The notes under the pieces: generated by a model
Database searches by the model: none
What the model was told of the DNA's origin: nothing
Seen by the model: the letters and a program-made list of their open reading frames with translations, nothing else
Shown here: positions 1-13,224 of the stretch, one piece after another
How positions within the stretch are numbered: the stretch's first letter is position 1
Layout of the letters: each line of letters starts with the position of its first letter
From: Kryptolebias marmoratus
Taxonomy: Eukaryota > Chordata > Actinopteri > Cyprinodontiformes > Rivulidae
DNA length: 64,000 bases
NCBI RefSeq assembly: GCF_001649575.2
Contig: NC_051430.1
Coordinates: 18,247,063-18,311,062, forward strand
Reading direction: 5' to 3'
Made by a program: the position numbers and the translations under genes

Positions 1-521
1 CATTTGTAATCATCAAAATTAAACGAAATAAACATTTGAAATATATGAGTTTGTATGTAATGTATGAATATAATATACAAGTTTCACTTTTTAAATGGAA
101 TTACTGAAATCAATCTACTTTTTCATGATATTCTAATTTTATGACCAGCACCTCTATGTGTTGAAAAGTACAGCACACAGAGGAATGGTGCCCTTAAACA
201 TTTTTGCAGAAAGTGCAGAGCATTGGAGCTACTGGAGATTATGTAAGCAGGCACAATGGATAGAAAGTACCTAACAGATAGTGTTACAAGTTGAAAAGGA
301 TCCCTGCCATCTCACAGCCAGTAATGGAAGGGATGAACTCCAAACAAATGAGACCTGGATGTACTCATTTGCCGGTTGTAAACATACATCCTGTAAATAA
401 TGTATTCCTTTTTCCCTGTGTTAGGGCCTCAGCCTGGCAGACACACACCATGACAGGACACCTATCTTAAATTCGACGTTTTATGAGGCAGCATGTGTTT
501 GTGACGAGTTTGTTGTCTCAC

Positions 522-2778
522 CTCTGTAGTACAGATCTCTGAATGGTGTATTTATGAACTCCCGGAGGTTTCCGGTCTTCTCAGCGATATCCACCAGCAG
601 CGGGATGGTGTCGTTCTTACCCCCATAAAGGTTCATTTGCGCTTTAGGAAGACACGTCTTTCCCGTGGACGGTTCTAATAGACACATCAGGTACAAAGAC
701 AGCGACTGAACATCGGCTGAATAACATATATTATTTTTTAATGTGTTGTCATAAATCGGTCAACAATCATCTTTACTAACATCTGCAGTCGTCTCAGTCG
801 CCTCAAAGTTAAAATGAGTTTAATAAGGGAACGACTGACTTCACATTTCCAGAGATTTCTCCAATCATTGTTAAATATCACAGTGTCTTTTTGCCTTTAC
901 ATGATCTCTGGTCTCGGTGCTTATTTCTCCCTGTGCACACACTTTAGACCACACCAACCCTGTCTATTAAATATGTCATTAATTGGTCAAATATACAATG
1001 TACACTGGCATTTATGACTCTTTGACAACAGGTTATTTATTATTTTTAATAACTTTTTAGACTCTTCTCTTGCTTATTGAATGTAGTTGCTTTTCATCCT
1101 CTGAATTTATAGGATTCAGCTGTTTATGAGTTGACTCCACATGAATAGATGTAGTTTGCATATTGGGGTTGAGCCGTAATACAGTAATCTGGCATTCAGA
1201 GGGATCTATGAATAGCACCAGCATTGCATTGAATGCATTTATTGAAATAAGAGAAGGAAGGTGCACAAACTAAACCTGAAAAGCTCATGTTTCCAGGCTG
1301 TCTTACAATAAAAAACTGAAGCAGCAGGACAAACCATGGAAGACTGGAATGCTTTTAAAATCTGTGATGCACAAAGATGATCTCCTTATCTGGTGGAAAT
1401 TTAGCAATCCCTGCTTTCCTTCTGTGTGTGCCACAGGCACAGCTTCACATCCAGCCCTTAGCGTCACAGAAAAGTTTGCAACCTTGCTGAGTCCTCTGAT
1501 CAGACCTGATGAGGCCATTATGCTCGCAGTTCAGACAGAAAAAAAAATTAGACATGAGATCTTGATTCTGTTCAAGTAATTATTTGTTTTTTTATTTCTA
1601 AATCATTTGTGATCATGTGATGCAATAGGAAAAACATGCCTTTGTGATGCATTTTTAATCTTAAAAATGTTGGTTAGAAATTTGTTAAAACCATAAATGT
1701 CCTAAAATTAAAACATGAGCGAAATGAAAATGGGCCAGACAGTAGTAGCGTTCACACAGTAAAATTAGAGGAAGGTTTAAAGTATAAAAAATTAAATACA
1801 TCCCAACCCTACTGCTCCCTGACTGTGGGGTCTATTGCTGTATAAAATGTGACTTCCTGTTGCTCTTGTAAATAAAACGGAAATTAGTTCCCAAATGTCT
1901 TCAAACGGGCTTTTCAAGAACTAACTGTTAAAAATGGGGGTCAAACAAGCCTTTAACCTTTAACTGTCACTCAGTTAAAATACGGTAAAGCTTTTAATAG
2001 CTCTCTCCCGGAGTCTGCAGTTTGCTGTGATTTCTCTCTGCTCCCTGTTATAAGCCAGAAAAAACTCCTCAGACTCACACAGGAAGCCTGTTTGGCCTTC
2101 GTTTAACTGGACAAAGGCTGACAGCACTCCACCTAATCCCACTCACATTCTCAAAGCTAAAACAGCAAAGAAAAACACAGAAGGTCAAAGGTCACATGGC
2201 CAAAAGATAAAGCAATGTATTTTCTTTGGAGCAGAGAGTCTGAGAGCTTAAGAATCAGAATTTTAACTGCATGAAACAGCGACAACATTTAGGCCTTTAC
2301 CTCTGAACTCTTCATCTGTTAACCTCTTCTCTTGACTTTGCAGGTACTCCAGCAGGCCGCCGAGGGCCTCGGGGTCTCCTCGTGACACGCAGTCAAACAG
2401 CAGAGAGCGGTTGAATATTTTCACAACTTTTGGAGGGCCGGAGTTTTGACTGTCGTCACACGACACCTCGGTTTTACTAGAAGAACGAAAACAAGACTTG
2501 ATGTTACACACTGTGCTTGCACTATAAGATGGAGCCACGAGGCAGAAACGCTCCTTGGATGTACAGCTTCTGTTTACTTTTTAATGAGGGGAAAAAGATG
2601 AATTAAAATGTTACACAAACCACCTCTTTAAGTGAAGGCTAACGGCCCTGAGGGCTCGGATAAATAGACCTCTGTGAGTACGGGGCCGGCAGCAGCCTAA
2701 ATATTACCTCAACGACCGCAGAGGATCCAACAACATGTTCTCTGTTCGGTCTGCTCTGAAAGCATGACTGATCTGTCC

Positions 2779-2829
<51 letters not shown>

Positions 2830-3500
2830 ATAATTCTCCATGTGGTGCACCCCTGCCTACAAAGCTAAAGCATAGGAGGTGTTTGTTTTATAACGACAAT
2901 TTTCCAAACTAGCCCGTGCATCCATGGAAAAATAAGTGAAGGTTTATTACTGTTAAGACATAGAGCAAACCAAAAATAATTAAAGGAACACACAACTATA
3001 AACCCTAAACACACAGGTGTCGTAGGGTTCAGACACTAAGGCTCTTCTCACCCTCTTGGGAGCTTTTTCCTGCGTTTCTTCTGGTTGTTTTCATTTCCAT
3101 AGCTACCATAGTCAAAGAGAGAGTCCATGGGTGCTTTCTTCGGGCCTGGAACCACGTTTGATTCGTATCTGGTGGTTTCCAGTCGGTCCATTGGGTTGGA
3201 AATGCCCTTCTTGAAAGCTCCCTGGAACTTCATCCGCAGGTTCGGCCTGCTGTCCGAGGACTGGCCGGGCTGAACCGGCTCCTGGGCCGAGTCCTGGCTC
3301 GTGTCCAGAGCGGACTGGGAGGCATCCTGGCTTTCGAACAGGTGTGAGAGCTCAGACAGGGGGAAGGTGGCGTCGTTTTCAGCCTGAGCTGTCAGTCCAT
3401 CTCCTGAGTCCACAGACAGAGCCGCCCGGGCTGAGGCAGAGGCCGGCGAGTCGGACTTGGACAAGGCGAGGTGGCACCTTCTGAAGAGAGCAGAACGGCC
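522..3500 (-). CDS. trpv4: TRPV4 cation channel, N-terminal coding exons (partial)
   Basis: TRPV4 is a plasma-membrane, Ca2+-permeable channel of the TRP vanilloid family, gated by osmotic, thermal and lipid cues. Three coding exons are visible: 3052-3500 (acceptor could instead be at 3481, giving 3052-3480), 2301-2476 and 522-674; all have GT donors and compatible phases. The first carries the conserved N-terminal blocks [15 protein letters not shown] and [17 protein letters not shown] followed by a basic KKRRKK stretch at the position of the phosphoinositide-binding site. The second carries [15 protein letters not shown] and KRLTDEEFR; the third begins [12 protein letters not shown] and ends FRDLYYRG, the start of the ankyrin repeat domain. 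The start codon must lie in an upstream exon, since no ATG precedes the conserved block in frame; I could not identify that exon. The rest (further ankyrin repeats, six TM segments, pore) is off the left edge. The proline-rich segment found in mammals between KKRRKK and KIFN is nearly absent. Confidence 0.93.
2782..2828. repeat. (GT)n microsatellite in trpv4 intron
   Basis: Uninterrupted GT dinucleotide run of about 47 bases in the intron between the first and second visible trpv4 coding exons. Confidence 0.97.
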
Positions 3501-5308
3501 CTGGAAGGATAACAACGACACAGTGTTTGGGGAGAGGTTTTGGGGATTACCTAGTTTAACTGGAAAAACAAAAACAAGCACTAGTTTATTAGTTGAGGAG
3601 ACAAGGAAAGTGGAGAAGTGGAGGACAAAAGAAGCATCAGACTTAAAAAGAGGATTTATCAAACAAACAACTAATTCTTTTCTAAACATTAAAAAAGCTA
3701 CACCCATTAAATATATCTTTACTGACTTTATGTTTTGATATGTTGTGTTTTAATATGTTATAAAAGAATCCACATCTAGGCAACTGTGGCTCTCAAACTC
3801 TCATCCTTCTGGTCTGAAGTAGAATACCTCATTCATCCCTTTGGTCACGGTGACGTGCAAAACTTCTCTTCAGGGGAAACTGGAAATGATGCTGAAGCAT
3901 GAAGGCACTCTGCAAGACAAAAGGAGCACGTAAACTGCCGGCGAAGGAGTCCAAACACAAACACGCCTTGATGATGACAAAAACCACTCAACAAAAGCTC
4001 TGCTGTGAAGGAACGGGACAGACGCCAAAGCCAACAAGAGTCCAGACCCTCAGTGATCACACAGAGGTGGTTCCTTTAGTGCGAAGAACCACGCCACTTG
4101 TTTAACATAAAAAAAACAGTACGTTCGCATTTTTGCATTGCTAAGGCCGCTATGCTCTGCACCCACTGGATAAGCTGAGTGAACTTTTTTCAACCCGTAG
4201 GATTTCCTGAGTTTACTGTCCACACTGACAACGTATCTGAGTTTGAACTGTGGAACAACGGAGCAACACAAACATGGGAGCTGGGGTCCCAGATAGGAGG
4301 AGGAATGGCTCACACCTCTGATCCGAGGGGATTATAATGCCTTTACACTTCAGCAGGCCTCAGATTGCGAAGAGAAACAAAAAGAGTGTCTGACTCTTAT
4401 AAACTCCAGACCACATTTAGGCTGTTTAGTAGATTTATGTGAAGACAGAGAAGAAGCCAACGTGCGTTAAATCTGTCAGAGAGAGACACGGGGGGAGCAT
4501 CTTATCCCATCAACCACACCCAGAGTTTGTTTATTACCCCCTTATTGGGTCCAGGAAGGAAATATCCGCAGTAAAAGTCAGTGACCCTTGTGCTGACCCA
4601 CATGTCTCCTGATGAGGGAGTTCCTGCTCTGCCACTGCTGAGCCAACATTATCCAGAGCAGGAAGGAGCAGAGTGGAAATAGGAAAAAATAATAAAAATA
4701 ATAAAACATTACAATATATTTGGATAAACTGTCATTGTATTGGGCAATAAAAGAACACAGGAGCAGTGCCAAGTGCTTCAAAACTGTAATAGGAAAAAAT
4801 ATATATACAAATAAATAAATAAATGTAAATGATGTGTGATGAGATGTGATTAAATGTTGCCTTTTAAGCGGTTCTCTCACTATAACAAAAACTCATTCAG
4901 AGTAAAATTAAATAAATAAATAAGTGCAAACTTTTCTAAAAAGTCCTAAAAGCAATAAGCCTTACTTACCCTATTTTAGCCACATGATCCCTTGTTTCCT
5001 TTCCTTAAAAGACGCCGTTTTGCTCCACAGTTTCAAACTTTTAGCCCGCCTGCCTCTTCAGTTTTGATGAGACTCCAGCTCACAGAGAGAGAGACTAAAC
5101 ATGAGCTCCGAAGTTTCCCTGCTTCATGAGTCCGAGCTCCACCGCGGTCCATCAGAACAACAGATGCTTTCACTGATTTAGGGTGGGGACGGTGAGGCCA
5201 CCACCTCTGCTGCAGGTTGGAGCCACAGCGGAAGTTTGTGGTGCAGTACCGCCGACGGCCGCTAGAGGCCTCTACGGCAGACCGTTTTACCATAAAATCA
5301 AACCTCAC
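3501..5308 (-). other. trpv4 5' region, no exon resolved
   Basis: This stretch should contain the trpv4 start codon exon or 5' UTR. The minus-strand segment around 5033-5308 is GC-richer than its surroundings and holds an open frame with a possible GTGAGC donor near 5080, so it may be the first exon, but it has no recognisable protein similarity. No other gene is visible. Confidence 0.3.
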
Positions 5309-8300
5309 GTCTGATTGCTCTTTTTACTCCTTGTCAAATCTAAAATAGGTTTTCTATTGGTAAAAAAATATTTCAGGGGTTTCCATAACACATATTGTGT
5401 AAGGAAAATTAGATTTAAGATATCTCATGACCTTAAAAAAGCTCAAGCAAAAATTTAAACATTTAATGGATAGATGCTGCATTTTTGCAGACATCCATTA
5501 ATCAGTTCTTCTTGTGGATTGTGGATATTTAAAATAGACTTTTTACTAGAAGAAACTTACTTCCTGGTCTGACAGTTGCTGCGAGTCAAAATATAATTTA
5601 ATCTGTTTTATGTTAAAAGAGAATCCCGTCAAGTGTTTTTTTTTTATGTTGTTGTTTGTTTGTTTGTTTGTTTTGCTTTTTGTTTGTTTTGTTTGCTTGT
5701 TTTCAGACATTTGTGATTAGATTGTTGGCTGTCATTTTAATTACTGATGTCCAAAGTTGCTGTATATGAGATATCTGGAGTTGTTTTTCATTTTGGATAT
5801 CTAAAACAAAACTATTACAAGTAACAGTGAGATTGAAGAAATCTGTATGTCAGTTTCTCTTGGTCAGAATTTTATTTTAGATATCTATAAACGTTTATTT
5901 CTAGAAAAGAAGAACGTACATGTGGATAAATGTACACACAAAAAAGAAAAGTGGTTCAATTTGTCCAAAGAATAAAATGTAAAATGATTAAAATATTGTT
6001 TGTAGCTAGAATAAATGGTATTCTGGTGTTCTTTTCAACAAGGATGAATTGATTTTGAAAAATCTGCAGTAATAAGCCTGTACGGCTATTAAATGATAAA
6101 TAGACTTGCCATATAGGGATGTTTATTTCAACCGAGCTTCATGCTTAGAAAGTTTTGAGGCATTCCTGGAAATACAGAAACAAGTTTGGGCAGTTCCCAT
6201 AATACCCCACATCATGGTACTTCCAGCAGGTTTAATGAATCTCTTCATCTCATATTTATGCTGAAAACAGAAGAGATTCAATATGCATATACAAGGACAG
6301 GCTGTTTTCTTTTGTAAAACATTTAAAAAGCTTAAACTGTGACTGATTTTACATGGAAATGTTATTTGTTTTTTGAGCCACAAAAGATTCATAATGACCT
6401 TAAGCGGAGGGCAGAAGGTAATTCTTGGCCTTGTTTTTCTGGTTTATTGTCCCCTACCTGCACTCGTGAATAAATAAACCTGCAGAGCAAAGTGGTTTCA
6501 CAAATACTGAGCCGTGCTTCACCTGTTCACCATCACAGAGTGGTCTGTAAGGAGGGTGTGGCAGGAATGCACCCCAAGGTAACATTAGGAGCCACCGACA
6601 AAAGAAAAACACGTTTCAACAGGAGGCCCAATCCTGAAACCAGGAAATTCAGGTTTTAAAGGTGATTTAATGGTTAAATATTAACTGAATTATACCACTG
6701 ACCTGAAGGTAAGGTCAGACACTTGGCTTGGATAGCATTTATGTTATTTATTTAGTAAGAAATAAAGCTCAATATTAGCCTCTAAGCTAAAAGTTCTAAT
6801 GAGACACAGGATGAGTTAAAATAATGTTCATTTGTTTTGTTTGCAGTTTTTCATTGTTGGGAGATCAGTTTAAGTTCAGGTCAATTTTAGAGCACCACGA
6901 GTTTAAATGAAAAGAAATATGCAGTTTTTTTTTAAAAACAAAACTTTTCAAAGTAACATTATTTCATCATCACCTTACGTGGAGCAGCCTCAGCAGAGAT
7001 TTGAACCTGAGACCTTCTTGCTGTGAGTTAGTCCATAACTAAGAAAAAGGCTTTTGAATGTTACAGAGAGGAAACATAAATTAGATAAACAGAATCACAG
7101 AACTGTAAAACTTTAGGAAAAGAAAGCTTGTTTATTTATGATCGTGCAAAACAGGAGTCATTTCTGCCCTAAGTGTTCACTAAATGCTCATTCTGTGTCA
7201 TAATGTTCAGAAGCATCATTTATAAATGTTTTCACACTGTTTCAACTGTAGAATGCTTCAAGATTCAAAAGTAGTACACACAAGTCATCAATATGTTTTT
7301 GTTGCCTAAAGATAAGTGTCTTTGTTTTTATTTAAAGTGGACTCATTTGTCCTGAACTCACTGACACGTTGGAGTGTCCAACAAGGGAAGAAATCTGCTT
7401 GAGATAATTTAATTTAGCCCCATTTATCAGGAAAGAAGCAAAAGGTGAAGTAACAGAGGAAGAGAAGAATTGAACAATAATAAATGAAAAACAGTAAACC
7501 CATCCAGGAAAAGTATTATAAAGTGTGTACCAGTACAAGCAGCAAAGTGGGTTTTTAAAAAAGTAAAATGAACTTTAACTCAAAAACAAAAGAATACCCA
7601 CAGGTCATGTTTTGTTAACAATTACATACATATACTGTATTTCTGTCCAGTGAGAAAACCTGCAGTCAAACAAGGACAAATTTATAGCAGAAGAGACCAT
7701 TTCATTTGATCAAAGTTAATTTTATTACATCTTGCAAAAGAAGATTTCTTATTCTATGTACACACACTGCAACATGATGTTAAACAACACAAGCTGGGAC
7801 GTGATGCCACATCAGAGACAAGCTTTCCCATCCGGAAAAGGCAAAAGTCCTCATAAAAGACTTGCTCTCTTGACACTGAAGCTGAAGAGAAACAAACATG
7901 AATTGAAACAGCAGAGAGCAGCAGAAAACCCCCCAGAACTGAGGAAAACACAGCAAAGATCCTTCGTTATTAACGTTTTTCTCCCAATTTTCCATGTCTT
8001 GTTAACACAAGCTTTCATGAAGAGAATATTTAAGTCTCCAAAGGCAGCACGATCACTTTAATATGGTGTCTTCACAAACAAGTAGAGGCTTCTTAAAACA
8101 CATTTCTTCAAGGATTTTTTTTTTGACAGTTCAGGAAATCCACCAGAATCCAACTCCAGACAGAAGAAACTCAAACACTGCAGGGTCTGCCACGATAAAT
8201 GTTGGAATGATTTGCACCAGTTGATGTGTTTATTGTTTATTTATTTGTTTTTATTCCTGCTGCCATAATCAATACATGGCAATTGGTGTTTTACTTTTTT

Positions 8301-9525
8301 CAAACTTGTTAGATAATGTTTCACTGTGTCTATTTGATCGAGAAGTTCTGATTGTGACTTTACTTGTGAGCCACTGTACACAAATTGTAAATGTGTAGAA
8401 AATATTAAAAATAAGACAAAAGCTAAACGTAAAAATAATAAGAATTTAAAAAACTAACTAACTGAGAGTTTTGGGTCAAACAACATTGTTACTCGAAGGA
8501 AAGCACCGAAAACAGTGGATTGTAAAAAAACGGGTTTTTTTGTTTTTCATTTGATCATATCTTCATTAAAGGCACAGACTTGAAGTTATTTAACAGTGAA
8601 CACACCTGCACCTGACTCCAGCTCCTGCTGCAAAATAATCTCACAGAAAACAATTCAGAGTTAGATTAGCAAGAAACAAACAAAAAAAAAAATACAACTT
8701 CAGCAGGTTTTCTTGATTTGTCCAAATCAGGTCTGATCACATCATGTGAACAGGCAAACTGATTACTGTTTCTTCATTTATTAATAGTTTAATACTTTGC
8801 GGGCCATATAGAAAGTGCTTACGGGCTACCTATGGCCCACAGGCCACCAGTTGTTTATCAATGTCAACTACTTTCTGAGATATTCATTTTTTTTATTTGA
8901 TTACATTTAAATATTAGCTACAAACTGCCTACTAACTCCCTACTATATGTGAAATAATTTGATGTATTTATCTACTATTAGTAAATGAATCAACTGTCTA
9001 ATATTAGTGGGGTACTGTTCTGTATCTCCTCAAATCCAACTTCCACCTCCATTTTGAAGCAGTCAGCACCAAACAACAGCCAGTACTGAACAGCTACATG
9101 TAAGAGTACCCTGTCATCTTTAGTCAGATCTATTTGCTTGATAAATGGGAGTTAGGAGTTTATCCCTCAACCTAATGAACCTCTGGCTGTCAGGCTGCGA
9201 GAGGCAGATCGGGTCACATGTTGCACACTGCTGTGTGAAAAACACACTGGAGGCTTTTTAAAAATGCTTTCGTCTTGCATTAGATGACTACATGATTTTT
9301 GTGAGGACATTTTGCCTATAAGTATTTAGAAACACTTTTCAGTTGTAAAGAAACAAAACCTAAAGTATGGAGTCAATAAAGCAAATCTTGTCCCCAGAGT
9401 CCATAAAAAGCAGGAAAACATATCAGGCATTCAGATTTTAAAACGTGCACAACACCTTGATGTGTTAGAAATGAATCCACCCAGTGAAAGACTGTCTGAC
9501 TTGGTAAAAGAGATGCCTCCTTCTG
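5309..9525. other. trpv4-gltp intergenic region and gltp 3' UTR
   Basis: AT-rich sequence without a recognisable gene. It includes a GTTT-rich run near 5652-5690 and TTTATT motifs near 8227-8245 that could serve as minus-strand polyadenylation signals for gltp. In human, FAM222A lies between TRPV4 and GLTP; no trace of it is seen here. Confidence 0.6.
8796..8860. repeat. possible hAT-type DNA transposon terminal fragment
   Basis: The stretch contains GCGGGCCATA and TATGGCCCACAGGCCACCAG, reminiscent of the GGGCCxxxTGGCCCxCxGGCC ends of hAT/Charlie-like elements. No partner end or transposase is visible, so this is a weak call from pattern memory. Confidence 0.3.
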
Positions 9526-12099
9526 TCACACCTTGTAGTCGAGATCAGCATTCATTCTGCTAAATATATCATAAATAGCATCAATGGTGGCAGTGAAGTT
9601 GAGGAGGAATTTTCTGATTTTTTCCAAGCATTCTTCCTCCTTAACGTCCCGACCCTTGGAGAGGGCCTTCAGGAAATCGGACTTATAGGGAGCAGCAAAA
9701 AGAGCAGCCTGAAAGAGAATGGGATCTCCTTAAGCACAGCTGCATGCATCAGTTTTACACATATTTACCTCTGAGTCTGACCTCACCTTAAAGAGCTGCT
9801 GAACAAACCAGCCATGATACCTTTTAAGAGCTACGTCGTAGGCTTTGGTGATGTTGACTCGAATGAGGTTAGGGTTGTTGTCGTCCTTTTCACCATCCAC
9901 CAGGCTCTGAAGAAAGACCTGGATAAATCTAAGGCCCCTGTTAAAAAATAAGATGCACAATAAGCAATTTAGGACATCTCAAGCTATATTAACACAAACA
10001 GGAGAAATGTCCAAATGCCTCATACCTTTTCAGCCACAAAAGTGCCAACGTTGCGCCGACTTTGGGCCATTCCCCGCCATGCATTTCCTTCTCTGCCTCC
10101 AAAATCATCTTAAGTGTTTTATATCGTCCAGGATTGGAATCATAAACTTGCTTAATTTTCTGGTTGTCAAACAGAATATATTATGTTATCATAACATCTC
10201 TATAAAGTATCATTGAAGATAGATTGCATGCATACATACCATGATGTTACCAGATATGTCAGCCTTGATTGGGGCAAAAATAGTAGAACCGAGACAGTCT
10301 GAGGAGGAAGATTTAGTAGATTTAAGGAGTAATGACAACATTTAAGGGATGTAGATAAAATACATGAAACTTACATGATATTTAGTCAAAGGTTCCTATT
10401 TCATTTTGCCAACAGACAGACAGGGTTGAGCTCAACAGTTAATGTTAAAGTTTTAAGCAAAGCTCTTGCACAATGGGCAGCACTTGGAGCCTGTGTTGGG
10501 GATGACTCTCAGCGACAATCCCACCAAATACTAGCAGAATTTTCATAAAATTGACTGAATTATAGTCATTTTTGTGTTTTCTTGAATTGGGTTGGCTTCA
10601 GATATTAAGCGGTTGTAAAGGTACATCCAGCAAATGATAGGAATGATGAGAATGTGGGCAGTTTTCACATCAGATACTTTGACTCATCTTGCAGGAAAAA
10701 AAAGAAAATCCCCGTGAGCAACATACACTAGCAGTGTTCAATGATACTACAACCCTGAAAAAAACCCCAACTTTGATAGACCTTAAGTATCTTCTAGTTT
10801 CTATTACTTTTTATCATTTATCTTTATTTTAGACAAGTGAGTATTGGATGACGGCATTGTGAACAAGGAGATATCTCCAGTCCCGACCACACACTGCTCA
10901 TAGTTGTTACACAGGAGCCTTTTTTAGGACCTGAGCTGTTAGAGGAAACTACTCATGATGAAGTACTTCTCTATTATACCAATGTGATGCATCACCACAA
11001 CACTGATGGGAACATATCTAGTTTCAGAGATGTCCTCTTGTGTGGTTCTCTCTACAGCTTCTAGTCTCAACACAGAATGAAGCCTTTTGTGATTAAAAAA
11101 ATATATAGGGCTTGTCTAGTGAATGGACCCAGGAATACAACATGACTAGGCCCAATTGAGCAAAAATAAAAGAGCCTTGAGGGAGTCAGTCAGATATTGT
11201 CCAAACAGCAAAGATGAAATTAATTAGGCAAACACTTGAGTCAATTTGTATAAAGTGTTCAGGACATTAATAGCTTGTAGGAAAATTGGCACAGAGGTTT
11301 CTAGGTCAGGAAATAAACAATGGCACCAAGGAGGAAAGAGTTTAATACGGGCGTCAGACTTGTTTCATCTCAAGGGTTTCGCATGGCAAATTCAATGGAG
11401 GGACTTTGGCATATTAATACAGAATGAAGTCGCACAAAGATGCTCTGGTGCCGCGTGGCTCGTCTGAATGGACGAGGGGAACTCAACACCGTACTAATCA
11501 ATTTTCACAACTTCAAATCCAGGCCAGTGGATTAAATTATGCATGCTAAAGGATTGTGGACAGCTTGATGGGAAGAAATATGAGCCAAAAACGATTATCA
11601 TTTGGACAGAGTAACATTGTTTTGGTGAGCTTTGGGGAATGGTAGGGACAGATTTTCCTTCTCTGTAAGTTTTGTCCTGCATAATCCATCTTCATCAAAC
11701 TTGCAACAGTGGAAAAACAGTCAGTTTTGAAAATCTAATGTTGACATAAACCTGCATTTTTATACAAATGCTATGCATTAAATAGCATGTGTTAAATAAT
11801 ATATTGTTTGCACAGCAGCTTTACTTCAGTTTATGACTGAATTGGATAATAATCATAATAAGCCACATAACTATGATGATCTGTAGAAAAAAAAACAAAT
11901 TTTCCTGCAACCCATTACATCTAATATTTTTATCACATAACCTCAAAGCAAAAATGTGTCAGTGGTCACTAAATTGAGAAAACAAAGTTTACTTACCAAA
12001 GAATGGTGGAAGGTACGACACAGCCTCCAAAAAAGGTCTTGTTTCCACCTGTCTGTCAGCCGGCAGCTGCCTGAACTGGTGCTCCATCAGCAGAGCCAT
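9526..12099 (-). CDS. gltp: Glycolipid transfer protein
   Basis: GLTP is a cytosolic protein that moves glycosphingolipids between membranes in a two-layer all-helical fold. Five exons, all GT-AG: 11997-12099, 10240-10298, 10026-10159, 9787-9937 and 9526-9708, totalling 630 nt, i.e. 209 residues, exactly the human length. The start is the ATG at 12099, giving MALLMEHQFRQLPADRQVET; the end is NADLDYKV and TGA. The sugar-headgroup residues known for human GLTP are all present at the same positions: D48, N52, K55 (KADISGNIMK), W96 (LALLWLKRG) and H140 (LKRYHGW), as is the C-terminal YKV. The gene sits between trpv4 and tchp as in mammals and is divergent from tchp, with the starts about 2 kb apart. 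Intron 1 (10299-11996) holds one copy of a dispersed ~220-bp repeat. No defect is seen; this looks like a working gene. Confidence 0.97.
10430..10655 (+). repeat. Dispersed ~220-bp repeat, copy A
   Basis: Shares diagnostic blocks with four other copies in the window: GATGACTCTCAGC, ATTGACTGAATTATAG, TTTTTGTGTTTTCT and a GTACATCCAG block. It lies in gltp intron 1 and is the most diverged copy. No open frame and no RNA polymerase III box was seen. Confidence 0.75.
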
Positions 12100-12514
12100 C
12101 TCTTCAGTCCGCACACACCGTTAGCTTTGAAATGAAAGAAAAAGGCTGCCAAACACTCTACTGCAGATTCACTGTGACAGATAGAGAAGGAGAAGCAATA
12201 TGGCACACACACACACACTCAGGTTACCTACATTCAACCCAGGTCATGGAGGGACATCCAGCTGCTGGCCAGCTCATGTGATCAACCTGTTAGTGATAGA
12301 TCCAGGCCACCCATTGCCTCTTGTCCAGTATAAAGGCATGAGACACACACACACACACACGTACACATTGACACACAATTAATCTTGTTATCTAAATGTA
12401 GCACAAAAAGTAAGGAAACTTAAGTTTGGTCAATTATTTTTTGTTGTAACAATGTTCCTGGCAATAAATCTTATACTGTCGGAAAGCTTCTTTATTTCCC
12501 TTTAAATACTGCCA

Positions 12515-13202
12515 CATTTGTGGGTTGAGGAGCAGAGTTGAGTATGTGGGCTGCGCCCAGGAAAAACTTGCCAAATCTTCCCTGGCAATGCCAAACAGCT
12601 AATTCTGCTACTGACTTGTGTTTTGAGCTTCTGGTACTCCAGGGGCTGACAATCAGGCACTATTAAGGCACCTGATTGTCAGCCCCTGTGAGGGAACCAG
12701 TGGAAATCCCTTATCTCTATTGTCTGGGATTGAACTCTATCATCCAAAATGGCATCATTCGCCCCACAGAGCCGGGTTTATCAGAGACTGCCATCAGAAT
12801 AGAGAGGATGGAAAGGCCTGCCTACAGACATGACTTCAACCCTATTTAACACCTGTGGGATCAGCTTGGGCGTGCTGTTTGTTCTAGAGTGACCAACTCA
12901 ACCACAGGCTGACTTGCAACAAATTCTGGTTGAAGAATTGGACGCCATCCCACAGCCGTGTGTGATTCAGTTGGTAAGCAGCATGAGGAGGAAGTGTCAA
13001 GCTGTTGTGGCTGTGTATGGGTTTTCCAAATGCTACTGAAGTTCCTCTTTGTAAAATAATTGCCAATGTGTCTTGTTTCTTTGGACTTTAATCATACAAT
13101 CCAATAAACAACACCAATCAAGAGTCAATACCAGAATAAGCTGTTTGGCAATGGCAGAGGAGATTTGGCAAGTTTTTCATGGTGCTGCTCAACCCACAAA
13201 TG
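12515..13202 (+). mobile_element. Dead Tc1/mariner-type DNA transposon
   Basis: The element is bounded by inverted repeats: CATTTGTGGGTTGAG at 12515 and its complement ending at 13202, with further matching inner blocks (AAAAACTTGCCAAATCT and GCCAAACAGCT) on both sides, so imperfect terminal repeats of roughly 70-90 bp. Between 12745 and 13045, on the plus strand, the decayed C-terminal part of a Tc1-like transposase is readable: IERMERPAYRHDFNPI, stop, HLWDQLGRAV, then RVTN and, after frameshifts, VEELDAIPQ and QLVSSMRRKCQAVVAVYG. The stop at 12847-12849 replaces the glutamate of the NPIEHLW motif, the third acid of the DDE triad. N-terminal DNA-binding domains are missing. It lies upstream of gltp and tchp. 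Confidence 0.85.
12640..12688. repeat. Perfect 18-bp inverted repeat (hairpin)
   Basis: The left arm CAGGGGCTGACAATCAGG at 12640-12657 is exactly complementary to 12671-12688, with a 13-base spacer. It sits inside the Tc1-type element, upstream of the readable transposase. Confidence 0.9.
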
Positions 13203-13224
13203 CATTTTCTGAACAAATGTGACA

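Noticed and set aside
5033..5308. Minus-strand open frame as trpv4 first coding exon
   Set aside because: Composition suggests an exon or 5' UTR, but the peptide has no TRPV4 likeness and the splice phase cannot be fixed; kept only as an unresolved 5' region.
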